The notes: generated from the sequence alone by a model not told the origin. 64,000 bases of DNA from SZUA-430 sp034440355 (GCA_034440355.1 JAWXBY010000041.1:22765-86764), one strand, 5' to 3'; counted from the stretch's first letter, positions 37,141 to 45,875 are shown. Translations and numbers: made by a program.

Positions 37141-38082
37141 ATGCGTGCAGTCCTGGCATTGCTTCTTCTGGTTCTCGCCGCGCAAGCCGCGCAAGCGACC
37201 GATGTCGCGCCGCGCCAAGCCTGGAAGATCACCAAGGATCATTGGACCGCGGACGACGAGCGTCGCTTCGGCGAATTCGTCGTCGGCTTCGGTGAGCACG
37301 ATTGCAAAGATCCTGCAGCCTGCTTCAAGAGTACCGCCAATCCCTACCGCGACACCGACCCGCCCGGCATGCGCATGGACGGCGACTGCGCCGATTTCAT
37401 CTATCAGCTGCGCGCCTATTTCGCGTGGAAGAACGGTTTGCCGTTTTCGTATCCGCTCTACGTCGCCTCACGCTCAGGTCCGACGGAAGACTTCCGCTTC
37501 TCCGACGCCGGCAACATGGTCGTCGCGCGCCTGCAGCTGGAATGGCAACCAGAAGCAGATCCGGCCAAACTGCTGCTCGATCTGCGCGGCACGGTCTCGA
37601 CCGCGATGTTCCGCATCGAGCACACCTACGATAGCGGCTTCAACGCCAGCGACTTCTACTCGCCCAAGATCAGCCGTGAAGCCATCCGCGCCGGCACGAT
37701 CATCTACGATCCGTGGGGCCACGTGGTCTACGTTTACAAGGTCGATCCCGACGGCACGATCCGCTACGTCGACTCGAACCCCGACCGCGAAGTCACGCGC
37801 GGCACCTACGGCGCACAGTTTCCGCGCACCGCCCCCGCACTCGGCGCAGGCTTCTGGAATTTCCGCCCGATTAAACTCGTCGATTACCAGACGGCGCCCG
37901 ATGGTGCGCTGATCAACGGCCGCTTCGTTCTCGCGACCAACGCCGAAATCGCCGACTACTCGCCGGAGCAATACTACGGCACCGAACCGAACGCCGCGAA
38001 GGACTGGCAAGGCGCCAAGTTCAATCTCGCCGGCAAATCGCTCGGCTATTATGAGTACGTCAAAGCGCGCCTCGCCAAATAA
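37141..38082 (+). CDS. Secreted protein with NlpC/transglutaminase-like Cys-His pattern
   Basis: 313 residues from ATG 37141, with signal peptide (MRAVLALLLLVLAAQAAQA). DGDCADFIYQLRAYFAWKNGLPF places a cysteine at the start of a helix, and AGTIIYDPWGHVVYVYKVDPDG places a histidine on a beta strand with a following Asn/Asp (VDSNPDR). This order resembles papain-like hydrolases of the NlpC/P60 or transglutaminase type. I do not recognise the exact family, and catalysis is inferred only. Two further cysteines (CKDPAAC) may form a disulfide. Confidence 0.72.
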   Translation: MRAVLALLLLVLAAQAAQATDVAPRQAWKITKDHWTADDERRFGEFVVGFGEHDCKDPAACFKSTANPYRDTDPPGMRMDGDCADFIYQLRAYFAWKNGLPFSYPLYVASRSGPTEDFRFSDAGNMVVARLQLEWQPEADPAKLLLDLRGTVSTAMFRIEHTYDSGFNASDFYSPKISREAIRAGTIIYDPWGHVVYVYKVDPDGTIRYVDSNPDREVTRGTYGAQFPRTAPALGAGFWNFRPIKLVDYQTAPDGALINGRFVLATNAEIADYSPEQYYGTEPNAAKDWQGAKFNLAGKSLGYYEYVKARLAK

Positions 38083-38085
38083 CGA

Positions 38086-38112
38086 CGGCGGCCGGGCAGA
38101 GCCAGGCCGCCG
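38086..38112. terminator. Hairpin between convergent genes
   Basis: CGGCGGCC and GGCCGCCG form a perfect 8 bp stem around an 11 nt loop, just after the stop of the secreted protein gene and before the end of the convergent basic-protein gene. No T tract. Confidence 0.45.
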
Positions 38113-38132
38113 CGCGTCAGCCTGCGCTACGC

Positions 38133-38483
38133 TTAGTGATCGTGCCGATCATGCCGTCCGTCGCGATCGCGATCACGGCCGCGACGTCCGCGGTCGTTGT
38201 CGCGATGACGGCGGTCGCCGTCGTTCCAACGCCGGTCGTTGCGGTCGTAGCGATGGCCGCGATGCCGGTCGCCGTCGCGCCGGCCCCAACCGCGGTTGTC
38301 CGCATGACGGCGGTGGCCGCGGTTGCTGTAGTGGCTGCGATCGTTGCAGTCGTTGTCGCGGTGGCCATAGCTGCCGTGACGGTCAGAACGGTCGCCGTGG
38401 CGTCCGTCCGCCATCGCCGGTGTGCTGAGGAGAGCAAACCCCATCACTGCCGCGCCGATCGCAGCGATCAATCGAAGTCTCAT
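38133..38483 (-). CDS. Secreted Arg/Asp/His-rich low-complexity protein
   Basis: 116 residues from ATG 38483. A signal peptide (RLIAAIGAAVMGFALLSTPAMA) is followed by a mature part composed almost only of D, R, H, G and N in short repeats (RNDRRWNDGDRRHRDNDRG). It ends HDRHDH. Such composition suggests metal or anion binding, or simply an intrinsically disordered periplasmic protein. It resembles the linker of the nearby RcnB-like protein and the proteins at 53429 and 57689. Function unknown. Confidence 0.7.
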   Translation of the reverse strand: MRLRLIAAIGAAVMGFALLSTPAMADGRHGDRSDRHGSYGHRDNDCNDRSHYSNRGHRRHADNRGWGRRDGDRHRGHRYDRNDRRWNDGDRRHRDNDRGRRGRDRDRDGRHDRHDH

Positions 38484-38709
38484 GCTGGTGAGCCTTTCCA
38501 AGGAAGTCCCGGTTGTTTTGCTTCAAACCGGCGAACGACCCGCGTCGGGAACAAGCCGCGGGCGCACGCCGCGCAAAACGCCGGCTCCCCGCAGCGTCGC
38601 ACGCACGTGCCATATCGGGCCTCACGCGGTGAACCGCAGATGAAGCGCTCAGTTACCTTTGTCGCAAATTATGTCGGCAGGCCCGGAAGGCATCGTCCGC
38701 GACAACGCC

Positions 38710-39111
38710 TTATCGCGGACGCGGGGCCTTCGGCGGCGGCACGGGGACCGGATACATCGACGACACCTGACCGCCGATCTTCACGCGCTTCAGATCGCGC
38801 TCCTTCGCGCGAACGCGCACGCACTTGCCCATGAAGTTGCGGTGTTCGCACAACACCCAATCGCGCGAACCTTTGATCTGCACGCTGGCGGGACGATCGT
38901 TGAACTCCAGCGCGGCAAGGCTCGGCACCGAACGATCGAACGTCATCGACTGGCCTTTGAAATTCGGCTTGTCGAAGACGATGATTGTTGTCGGCGGCAC
39001 GGAGGGGGCGCCCTGACCCGGCGCAGCCGCGAGGGCCGAGAACGCGCCGGTGGCGATTCCGGCTGTGAGAACCGCGGCGCCTGCAAGAGCTGCGAACTTC
39101 GAGATCGTCAT
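38710..39111 (-). CDS. Secreted beta/gamma-crystallin-like protein
   Basis: 133 residues from ATG 39111; signal peptide FAALAGAAVLTAGIATGAFSALA. The mature part has one crystallin-type double Greek key: TIIVFDKPNFKGQSMTFDRSVPSLAAL and WVLCEHRNFMGKCVRVRA with the typical F-x-G pattern. A Pro-rich tail follows. Such domains often bind calcium, but the N/D-N/D-x-x-S/T-S motifs are not complete here. Periplasmic or extracellular role unknown. Confidence 0.8.
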   Translation of the reverse strand: MTISKFAALAGAAVLTAGIATGAFSALAAAPGQGAPSVPPTTIIVFDKPNFKGQSMTFDRSVPSLAALEFNDRPASVQIKGSRDWVLCEHRNFMGKCVRVRAKERDLKRVKIGGQVSSMYPVPVPPPKAPRPR

Positions 39112-39348
39112 TGCTTCTTCATCTCCGTCTGCGAACAGCCCCAACCCCCTGGGCGGGCTGACTTAGTGGCCGCGCGTGACCAATGCAACCCCGGAAAAAC
39201 GCGCGGATTGCCGCGCGGGTTCCTGGGCTTCGGCCAAGGCGTCGCAAATCCTAGAGAATCCGGCCTGAACGCAGGCCGATCTGCCGCTTCATCCGAGGTT
39301 CATCGGGCGGCGCGCAAAACAGCGTCAGCGCGGGTCAAACGGTGCGGG

Positions 39349-39591
39349 TTAAACGGTGTCGACCGGCGCTTCGATGTCGAAGGGTTGAAGAACGTCGCTT
39401 TCCGCGCAGCTCTGTTCTTCTTCAAACGGCATGAGGTCTTCCTCGTCGGCGGAGATCATCAGCACCGGCGGTGCTTCAAGCTCCGCGCAAAACGAGGGGA
39501 CTGGCAGAGACGGCCCCCGTTCGACCCCGTCGCGCGACGCAGACGTCGACGTCACAAAGGCCGCAAGCAACAGCGTCACGACAGACAGCAT
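39349..39591 (-). CDS. Small acidic exported protein
   Basis: 80 residues from ATG 39591, which has GAGGAGA 5 nt upstream; this ribosome site supports the short gene. The start MLSVVTLLLAAFVTSTSASR is a signal peptide. The mature peptide is acidic (SADEEDLMPFEEEQ) with two cysteines. It lies 48 bp downstream of the response regulator gene on the same strand and could be co-transcribed. No family recognised. Confidence 0.55.
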   Translation of the reverse strand: MLSVVTLLLAAFVTSTSASRDGVERGPSLPVPSFCAELEAPPVLMISADEEDLMPFEEEQSCAESDVLQPFDIEAPVDTV

Positions 39592-39639
39592 TCGCGTCTC
39601 CTCTCGCGGGACAACGCCGCGCAAAAAAGAACCAAGCGC

Positions 39640-39999
39640 TCAGACGGAGCTGCGGCCCGTCGCGAACGCCGTAATCACACGTCCAAGTGCATCGAAGTCG
39701 AAGGGCTTCGACAGCGTCAAGCTGCCAACGAAGCGGGACGGCAGTGTGCTGTCCGAATATCCGGTCGCGAACGCGAAAGGCACACCGATCGTCGTTAACC
39801 TATCGGCAATCGCAAACGACGTTTCCCGCCCGAGCGATACATCCAGAATCACGCCGTCCGGCGGCGCTTGATCGATCAGCGCCATCGCTGATGCTACCGT
39901 CGCAGCAGGCCCGACGCTGATGCAGCCGAGTTCGCCCAGCCACTCCTCGATCATGGAGGCAATCAACGCCTCGTCCTCCACCACCAAGATGCGCGACAT
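39640..39999 (-). CDS. Single-domain response regulator
   Basis: 119 residues, a stand-alone REC domain: RILVVEDEALIASMIEEWL with the acidic pair, VILDVSLG with the phosphoacceptor Asp53, AFATGYSD with the conserved Thr/Ser position and LSKPFDFDAL with the conserved Lys-Pro. No output domain. It is divergent from the hybrid kinase, separated by 93 bp, so likely its partner. Similar small receivers act in phosphorelays. Confidence 0.92.
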   Translation of the reverse strand: MSRILVVEDEALIASMIEEWLGELGCISVGPAATVASAMALIDQAPPDGVILDVSLGRETSFAIADRLTTIGVPFAFATGYSDSTLPSRFVGSLTLSKPFDFDALGRVITAFATGRSSV

Positions 40000-40092
40000 T
40001 CCCCTGTCCCTGTGCCACTCTTGATGACACTAGCGGCGGCCAAGCTTGTGCGCCAGCCGTTAGCCGGTTGCATTTTCGGAACCACGAGGGCC

Positions 40093-41994
40093 ATGCCGCT
40101 ATCTGACTTCGCCGCCAAGACCGCATCCAACGGCGGCGTTTTTAGAGAGAGATTGCTGATCCTTCTGGTCTCCATCATGGCGGTGCTCTTCATCGCCGGC
40201 GGCCTCGCATTCGTTTCGCTTCTGCGTTTGCAGAGTTACGCTGAGCAGGTGACCAAGACGCTCGACCTGCGCGACGCTGCGACGACGCTCCTCGATAATG
40301 CTCAAGACGCCGAAACCAGCCAGCGCGGCTTTCTCATTACGCAAAACGAGGTGTACCTCGCGCCGTTCGAAAGCGCGGAAGCAGGCATCCAGGCGAACCT
40401 CAAGAAGCTGGTCGACCGCACCGCCGGCAATAGCGAACAGCAAGCGCGCGTCGCCGTCGTCGTAGCCGACCTCACGGCGAAACTCGCCGAACTGCAAAGA
40501 ACAGTCGCCCTCGCGAAAGAAAAGCGCATCGACGAGGCGCTGGCTGTCGTCAAGACGGACAAGGGCCGTCGTTCGATGGACGCAATCCGGGCGTCCCTGG
40601 CGGCGATCACCCAGGTGGAAGTCGACGCTCTGGCGAACCAACGCGACATCGCGCAGCGTGAGCGCATCTTCCTGGGCGTGCTGATCATCGTCATGGTCCT
40701 CGCGACGTTCGGAGCGGCCGTCACCATCTGGATGACAACGCGATCGTTCGTCACCGGCCTTGCTACGGAAACGAAGACGCGCCAGGAAGCCGAAGCGACC
40801 CTGCGTCAGGCGCAAAAGATCGAGGCGGTGGGCCAACTCTCCGGTGGCATTGCGCACGACTTCAACAATCTGCTCACCATCATCATCGGCAACATCGACA
40901 CGCTGAAGCGCCGCATCGCCAACGCGACGAAGGATCAGGACGCGGCGCACCTGGCGGCCACACTGGCCAAACCCATCGATATGGCGATGCAAGGCGCACG
41001 CAGCGCCGCGCAACTGACGCAGCGCCTGTTGGCATTCTCGCGCCAGCAGCCTCTCAACCCCTCGCGCATCGACGCCAATCACCTGGTCGCCGGCGTCTCC
41101 GAACTGCTGCGCCGTACGGTCGGCGAAGCCGTCGCCGTCGAAACCGTCCTGGCCGGCGGCCTATGGCCGGCCTTCGTCGACCCGCATCAGCTCGAAAGCG
41201 CGCTCGTCAACCTCGTTATCAACGCGCGCGACGCGATGCCCGACGGCGGACGTATTACCATCGAAACGGCGAACGCTTACTTGGACGACGCCTACGCCGC
41301 GCGCTTCGGCGACATCGCTGCCGGCCAATACGTCATGCTGTCGGTCAGCGACACGGGCCACGGCATGCCGCGCGAAGTCCTGGACCGTGCCTTCGAACCG
41401 TTCTTCACGACGAAAGACACTGGCAAAGGCACCGGCCTCGGCCTTGCGATGGTGCACGGCTTCGTCAAACAGTCGGGCGGCCACGTGCGCATCTACAGCG
41501 AACCCGGCGTCGGCACGACCGTGAAGCTCTATCTGCGCCGCTTGACGCAGGCTGACGGCGCGGCGGCCGCGCCGGCCGAACGCGCGCCGGAAATGACCGA
41601 CGGCATTCGCGCGAAGGCGGATGAAACGATCCTCTTCGTCGAGGACAACACCGCGGTGCGCGAATACGGCGTCGCCGCGCTCGAGGATCTGGGTTTCCGC
41701 ATCATCGAAGCAGGCGACGCCGAAGCCGCCCTCAAAGCCTTCGAGGAAGCCGAGCGCATCGACTTGCTCTTCACCGACGTCGTGCTGCCCGGCGGCGTGA
41801 ACGGCCGCAAGTTGGCCGAACAGATTCTCGAAAGGCGTCCCGGCCTGCCGGTGCTCTACACCACCGGCTACACGCGCAACGCCATCGTTCACAACGGCCA
41901 ACTCGACGCCGACGTCTTCCTGCTCAACAAGCCCTACACCCAGCAGGAACTCACCCGCAAAATCCGGGAGCTACTTGACAGCAAAGGTCACTAA
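40093..41994 (+). CDS. CHASE3-domain hybrid sensor histidine kinase
   Basis: 633 residues from MPLSDFAAKTAS (ATG 40093); an upstream in-frame ATG at 40012 is possible. A transmembrane helix (LILLVSIMAVLFIAGGLAFVSLL) is followed by a periplasmic CHASE3 domain (AQDAETSQRGFLITQNEVYLAPF) and a second helix (IFLGVLIIVMVLATFGAAVTIWM). HisKA has SGGIAHDFNNLLTIIIGNID with the phospho-His near residue 255. The ATPase domain has NARDAMPDGG and GKGTGLGLAMVHGF. A C-terminal REC domain has LFTDVVLPGG with Asp near 561. The signal is unknown. Confidence 0.93.
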   Translation: MPLSDFAAKTASNGGVFRERLLILLVSIMAVLFIAGGLAFVSLLRLQSYAEQVTKTLDLRDAATTLLDNAQDAETSQRGFLITQNEVYLAPFESAEAGIQANLKKLVDRTAGNSEQQARVAVVVADLTAKLAELQRTVALAKEKRIDEALAVVKTDKGRRSMDAIRASLAAITQVEVDALANQRDIAQRERIFLGVLIIVMVLATFGAAVTIWMTTRSFVTGLATETKTRQEAEATLRQAQKIEAVGQLSGGIAHDFNNLLTIIIGNIDTLKRRIANATKDQDAAHLAATLAKPIDMAMQGARSAAQLTQRLLAFSRQQPLNPSRIDANHLVAGVSELLRRTVGEAVAVETVLAGGLWPAFVDPHQLESALVNLVINARDAMPDGGRITIETANAYLDDAYAARFGDIAAGQYVMLSVSDTGHGMPREVLDRAFEPFFTTKDTGKGTGLGLAMVHGFVKQSGGHVRIYSEPGVGTTVKLYLRRLTQADGAAAAPAERAPEMTDGIRAKADETILFVEDNTAVREYGVAALEDLGFRIIEAGDAEAALKAFEEAERIDLLFTDVVLPGGVNGRKLAEQILERRPGLPVLYTTGYTRNAIVHNGQLDADVFLLNKPYTQQELTRKIRELLDSKGH

Positions 41995-42038
41995 ACCAAG
42001 AGGTTGAAAATTATCCGCGACGGTGATAATTAAACCGA

Positions 42039-42410
42039 ATGGTATTAGATCAATCGCAGGCCGGCGCCCGCCTCGACGCCGTCTTCCACGCGCTCGCTCA
42101 CCCTGCGCGGCGCGCCATGCTCAAGCGCCTGTCGGCCGCGCCGCAAAACATCGGCGAACTGGCATCGCCCTTCGCCATGACCTTTGCCGGCGCCTCGAAA
42201 CACGTGCGCGTCCTCGAACGCGCCGGTCTCGTTAAACGCAAGGTGGAGGGCAGGGAACACGTCTGCGCCATCGCACCGGCGCCGCTGAAAACGGCAACAG
42301 ACTATCTCAATCGTTACGAACGCCTATGGGCCGCAAGCCTCGACGCGCTCGACGCCATGCTGAAGGAAGAAGACGCCGCCGCGCGCAAACGGAAAAGGAA
42401 ATCGAAATGA
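42039..42410 (+). CDS. ArsR-family transcriptional regulator
   Basis: 123 residues, winged helix: ARLDAVFHALAHPARRAMLKRLSAAPQNIGELASPFAMTFAGASKHVRVLERAGLVKRKVEGREHV is the typical ArsR core with the recognition helix ASKHVRVLERAG. No metal-binding CxC motif. A basic tail (RKRKRKSK) ends the protein. Its stop overlaps the ATG of the AHSA1 gene, the widespread pairing in which the regulator controls an SRPBCC-domain partner. Confidence 0.92.
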   Translation: MVLDQSQAGARLDAVFHALAHPARRAMLKRLSAAPQNIGELASPFAMTFAGASKHVRVLERAGLVKRKVEGREHVCAIAPAPLKTATDYLNRYERLWAASLDALDAMLKEEDAAARKRKRKSK

Positions 42411-42844
42411 CCGGCGGCCCGATCCACATCCGCGTCTCGCGCCGCTTCACCGCCTCGGCGGAACGCGTCTTCGACGCCTGGCTCGACGAAACCACGGCGG
42501 GCCGCTGGTGGTTCGCGACCCCCGCGGGCAAAATGCAAAGCGTCAAGATCGACGGCCGCGTCGGCGGCAAATTCCACATCGTCGAACGCCGCGGCGACGA
42601 CGACGCCGAACATTTCGGCACCTTCATCGAACTCGACCGTCCCCGCCGCATCGTCCTCGACTTCGCCACTGACGCTCATCACCCGCCGACGCGCGTCACG
42701 ATCGAGATCGCGGCGCTAAGAGAAGGCGGCTGCGAACTAACCCTCAGCCACGACATCGCGCCGGAATGGGCGGAATACAAGGACCGCACCAACCAGGGCT
42801 GGACGATGATTCTGGAAAGCTTGGCCAAGACGCTCGGCGGCTAA
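42407..42844 (+). CDS. AHSA1/SRPBCC-domain protein
   Basis: 145 residues from ATG 42407. HIRVSRRFTASAERVFDAWLDETTAGRWWFATPAGKMQSVKIDGRVGGKF and the C-terminal helix NQGWTMILESLAKTL are the AHSA1 (Aha1 C-terminal like) START-type pocket. Binds a hydrophobic ligand in related proteins; ligand unknown. Coupled to the ArsR gene by a 4 bp overlap. Converges on the HIRAN-like gene with a 4 bp overlap. Confidence 0.88.
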   Translation: MTGGPIHIRVSRRFTASAERVFDAWLDETTAGRWWFATPAGKMQSVKIDGRVGGKFHIVERRGDDDAEHFGTFIELDRPRRIVLDFATDAHHPPTRVTIEIAALREGGCELTLSHDIAPEWAEYKDRTNQGWTMILESLAKTLGG

Positions 42845-43326
42845 CCCTCGAGCGCCACGACGCTCAGCACCACGTTGAACGTCGAGTTTGTAGACGTCCC
42901 GCCGTTGATGTGTGCGATGGACGCGCTCACGCGTCCCCCGCCGTCGAGATAGGGCGCGATCGTGTCGGCGTCGGCGCGTGACAGCCGCCCGATCTCGCCC
43001 AGCCGGGACACGACGCGCACGGCGTTCGGCTCCGACGCATCGACCCGCTCGCGCACCAGATCGACATCTTCGCCCGGACGAAGCTCCAAGATGATGTCCT
43101 GCCGCGCCTTGCCGTCGGCATTGGTTTCCGTCTCACCGACCACCGCCATCTCGGCCTGCGAGCGTTCGCCCTCGCGGCGCCCGCGCTTGCCCATGATCTG
43201 CGGCGCCATCGTGCGCGCGACCTCGTCGATCGCCCGCATGCGCCCGCGCTCGCGCCCCAGCAGATACGCGCCGACCAGCGCCGCACCCAGTGCAATACCG
43301 ATGAAAATGAAAACAAGCGCCGACAT
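42841..43326 (-). CDS. Membrane-anchored HIRAN-like domain protein
   Basis: 161 residues. The first 25 form a membrane anchor (LVFIFIGIALGAALVGAYLLG), followed by a basic stretch (GKRGRREGERSQ). The C-terminal part with ILELRPGEDVDLVRE, EPNAVRVVSRLGEIGRLSRADADTIAPYLDGGGRVSASI matches the HIRAN pattern (E-P-N-A-V, hydrophobic strand, G-x-L-x-R-x-x-A, P-x-L). HIRAN domains bind DNA ends in repair helicases; a membrane-tethered stand-alone copy is unusual. Assignment by eye only. Confidence 0.6.
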   Translation of the reverse strand: MSALVFIFIGIALGAALVGAYLLGRERGRMRAIDEVARTMAPQIMGKRGRREGERSQAEMAVVGETETNADGKARQDIILELRPGEDVDLVRERVDASEPNAVRVVSRLGEIGRLSRADADTIAPYLDGGGRVSASIAHINGGTSTNSTFNVVLSVVALEG

Positions 43327-43433
43327 GGGCCTCCAACGCAGGTAGCGGCCGGACGATACGACGATTCCAGCCCCAGTCGAAACCGGCCGGAAAACGCTCT
43401 ATGGAAGGGCCATTGCCACAATGGATCGATCGA

Positions 43434-43805
43434 ATGCCCGCGAAAGCCTACGACCTGCACGGCCACCGCGTCCTGGAATACGCTGACGGCGACAAATTCC
43501 ACACCGACCGCGACGCGAACACCGTCATCGGCGATGCCCTCGGCGAACAGGCCGACACCGTCGTGATCCCCGTCGCCTGCCTCAGCGACGACTTCTTCGT
43601 CCTGCGCACCCGCCTCGCGGGCGAGATCATCCAGAAATTCATCAACTACCGCCTGCGCCTGGTCATCCTCGGCGACATCACCAAACACGTCGAGGCCAGC
43701 ACCGCCCTCCGCGACTTCGTCCACGAAGCAAACCTTCGCACCCAGCTTTGGTTCGTGCCCGATCGCACGGCGTTCGAAGAGCGCCTCGCCAAAGAGAGGC
43801 GCTAA
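43434..43805 (+). CDS. DUF4180 family protein
   Basis: 123 residues from ATG 43434; an in-frame ATG at 43401 adds 11 residues and cannot be ruled out. The block LRTRLAGEIIQKFINYRLRLVILGDITKHVEASTALRDFVHEANL is the DUF4180 signature. The N-terminal part (VLEYADGDKFHTDRDANTVIGDAL) also fits. The function of this small alpha/beta domain is not known. The gene stands alone, next to the tRNA-Thr on the opposite strand. Confidence 0.85.
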   Translation: MPAKAYDLHGHRVLEYADGDKFHTDRDANTVIGDALGEQADTVVIPVACLSDDFFVLRTRLAGEIIQKFINYRLRLVILGDITKHVEASTALRDFVHEANLRTQLWFVPDRTAFEERLAKERR

Positions 43806-43844
43806 AACGAAACGAGCCGCGCTCTCGATCGAAAGCGCGGCTCG
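43804..43844 (-). terminator. Intrinsic terminator of the tRNA-Thr gene
   Basis: CGAGCCGCGCT and AGCGCGGCTCG form a perfect 11 bp stem (43813-43844). Read on the minus strand it is followed by TTTCGTTTT, so it terminates transcription of the tRNA-Thr gene. On the plus strand no T tract follows. Confidence 0.75.
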
Positions 43845-43850
43845 CGAAAC

Positions 43851-43925
43851 TGGTGCTGTTGGTGGGAATTGAACCCACGACCTACGCCTTACCAAGGCGT
43901 TGCGCTACCACTACGCTACAACAGC
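43851..43925 (-). tRNA. tRNA-Thr (anticodon GGT)
   Basis: The minus strand folds to a standard tRNA: acceptor GCTGTTG/CAACAGC, D-arm TAGCGTAGTGGTAGCGCA, anticodon stem ACGCC/GGCGT with loop TTGGTAA (anticodon GGT), T-arm GTGGG-TTCAATT-CCCAC and encoded CCA (43851-43853). Confidence 0.97.
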
Positions 43926-44053
43926 TAAGGGCCGCCCCTATAACGCAGCCCGGGCGGGGAGGGAAGGGGCGACGCCGCCGCGCGCCGCGGCCCCATGAAA
44001 AAGGGCCCGGCGGAATGCCGAGCCCCCTCTGATTCAAAGCCCTATCGGAGCGC

Positions 44054-44719
44054 TTACGCCGCCGAAACGCCCGTGCCGATCGGACACGTCACGCCCATGC
44101 CGCTGAGCCCGCAATACCCGTCCGGATTCTTGGCCAGATACTGCTGGTGATAGACCTCGGCGTAATAGAATTCCGGCGCGTCGAGAATCTCGGTCGTGAT
44201 CTTACCGTGCCCAGCCTTCGACAGCGCCGCCTGGAACGCATCGCGCGAAGCTTCGGCGGCCTTCTTCTGTGCCGGCGTGGTCGCATAGATGCCGGAGCGG
44301 TACTGCGTCCCGATATCGCCGCCCTGACGCATGCCCTGCGTCGAATCGTGGTTCTCCCAGAACACTTTCAGCAGCTGCTCATAGGAAATTTTCTTCGGAT
44401 CGAACACGACGCGCACGACCTCGTTGTGCCCCGTCAAACCCGAGCAGACCTCTTCGTAGGTCGGGTTCGGCGTCAAACCGGCGGCGTAACCAACCGATGT
44501 CGAATAAACGCCCTCCTGCTGCCAGAACTTGCGTTCCGCGCCCCAGAAACAACCGAGCCCAAACATCGCCACCTCAAGCCCGGCCGGGAACGGCGGCTTC
44601 AGCGGGGTGTCGAGGATATGGTGCTTCGCCGGCACGATCATCGGGGTCGAGCGGCCCGGCAAGGCCTCATCGGTGGCGGGAATTTCGAGCTTCTTTTTCT
44701 TCAGGCTGAAGAGAGCCAT
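44054..44719 (-). CDS. msrA: Peptide methionine-S-sulfoxide reductase A
   Basis: 221 residues from MALFSLKKKKLEIPAT (ATG 44719, preceded by AAGGAGC); the longer frame upstream is not homologous. Catalytic Cys57 is in MFGLGCFWGAERKFW. Other marks are YAAGLTPNPTYEEVCSGLTGHNEVV and FYYAEVYHQQYLAKNPDGYCG with the resolving cysteines in the C-terminal YCG and VTCPIG. It reduces oxidised methionine S-epimers. No signal peptide, so cytoplasmic. Confidence 0.95.
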   Translation of the reverse strand: MALFSLKKKKLEIPATDEALPGRSTPMIVPAKHHILDTPLKPPFPAGLEVAMFGLGCFWGAERKFWQQEGVYSTSVGYAAGLTPNPTYEEVCSGLTGHNEVVRVVFDPKKISYEQLLKVFWENHDSTQGMRQGGDIGTQYRSGIYATTPAQKKAAEASRDAFQAALSKAGHGKITTEILDAPEFYYAEVYHQQYLAKNPDGYCGLSGMGVTCPIGTGVSAA

Positions 44720-44807
44720 GACGGTGCTCCTTGTCGCTTTGTGCGGGTGAGGCCACGATATAGGCTGAAATGCCGCCAGGCCAACCATCCTGACGCCATG
44801 GTGATCG

Positions 44808-44993
44808 ATGAGTGAAGACAAGCGCGCCCCCGTGCCCGCCTCAGCCGGCGACCAAGCCAAGGCCGAACGCCTGGCCGCTGCTCTGCGCGCCAACCTAAAG
44901 CGCCGCAAGGCCCAGGCGCGCGCCAAAGACGAAGAGCCGTCTCTGTCCGACCCCTCAACCGAAACCGACGCGACCGATATAAAGAAACCATAA
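44808..44993 (+). CDS. Small basic/acidic conserved protein
   Basis: 61 residues. The central AERLAAALRANLKRRKAQARAKDEE is a charged helix that I recall as a common short protein just upstream of murA in alphaproteobacteria. The rest is disordered. Function unknown. It has no convincing enzyme motif; RNA or protein binding is possible from the basic helix but not shown. Confidence 0.65.
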   Translation: MSEDKRAPVPASAGDQAKAERLAAALRANLKRRKAQARAKDEEPSLSDPSTETDATDIKKP

Positions 44994-45094
44994 AAGCTGG
45001 AACGCCGCGCGAACAGCGCCTAACGGCCGCCCCAATCTCCTCCTATATGCCCGCCCGTCGAGCATCGCAGTTGGCGGCAAAAAGGGGCATCGCC

Positions 45095-45661
45095 ATGACG
45101 AATGATGCAGTCGAACTTCCGATCATGCATTGGATCTGGCTTACGGCGCTTTCGGGCATCATCAGCAACATCGGCTGGGAGCTATTCAACTATTTCGGCC
45201 ACGCGACCATCCATAGTTTGGCGTCCGCTTGGCACGAGTTCAAGAAACTGCCGTCACACATTTTCTCGCTGCACGCGCCGTTTCGGGTCGCGGGCGTCGT
45301 GCTGGCGGCGCTGGCCGTCATCAGTCTGGCCCAATCGACCGGCGATTTTGCTTTCGCCGCCGTCCTGATGCAGCTGATCGAGGTCTACCGCGGCTTCGCG
45401 CACGCCGTCGGCGACGTGGTCTTCGCGACGATCATCAACCCGGACACCCGCCACATCGCCTACGACCTCCTCGTCATCGCGCTGATCTTCATCTTCATCA
45501 TCTGGCGCACGGCGTCGGGCTGGCGCAACTACAGCGAATTCCAGGACTCTCACGGCGGACGTGAGGGCGGCCTTTCCCTGGGCACCTATTTCGGCCTGCA
45601 TCTATTGGGCGGCATCGGCGCCATCGCCGTCGCCCTCGCGATTCTCAACCGTTTGATCTGA
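45095..45661 (+). CDS. Integral membrane protein, unknown function
   Basis: 188 residues from ATG 45095 (frame opens upstream without hydrophobic sequence). About four membrane segments: WIWLTALSGIISNIGWELF, FRVAGVVLAALAVISLAQ, AYDLLVIALIFIFIIW and YFGLHLLGGIGAIAVALAIL. Loops have HEFKKLPSHIFSLHAPF and TASGWRNYSEFQDSHGG. No family recognised. It lies between the small conserved gene and murA, each separated by more than 100 bp. Confidence 0.7.
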   Translation: MTNDAVELPIMHWIWLTALSGIISNIGWELFNYFGHATIHSLASAWHEFKKLPSHIFSLHAPFRVAGVVLAALAVISLAQSTGDFAFAAVLMQLIEVYRGFAHAVGDVVFATIINPDTRHIAYDLLVIALIFIFIIWRTASGWRNYSEFQDSHGGREGGLSLGTYFGLHLLGGIGAIAVALAILNRLI

Positions 45662-45875
45662 AGGATCCTGTTCGTGCGGCCGCCGCCCCTGCGGACAGAA
45701 ATCCGCAGGAAACTCGGCAAAATGACGCCGGTTCGCCGCGCCCGCGCCATTGTTCCGCCCCCTTCCCTGGGGTAGAACCACCCCGCACGGTCTGCCCGCT
45801 AAAGGGCGCGCGAACGCCCCGGTTAGCGTATCTTTCGCGCCAGTGTGATTTGCGGGCGGCAACGAGGGTTTCTGC

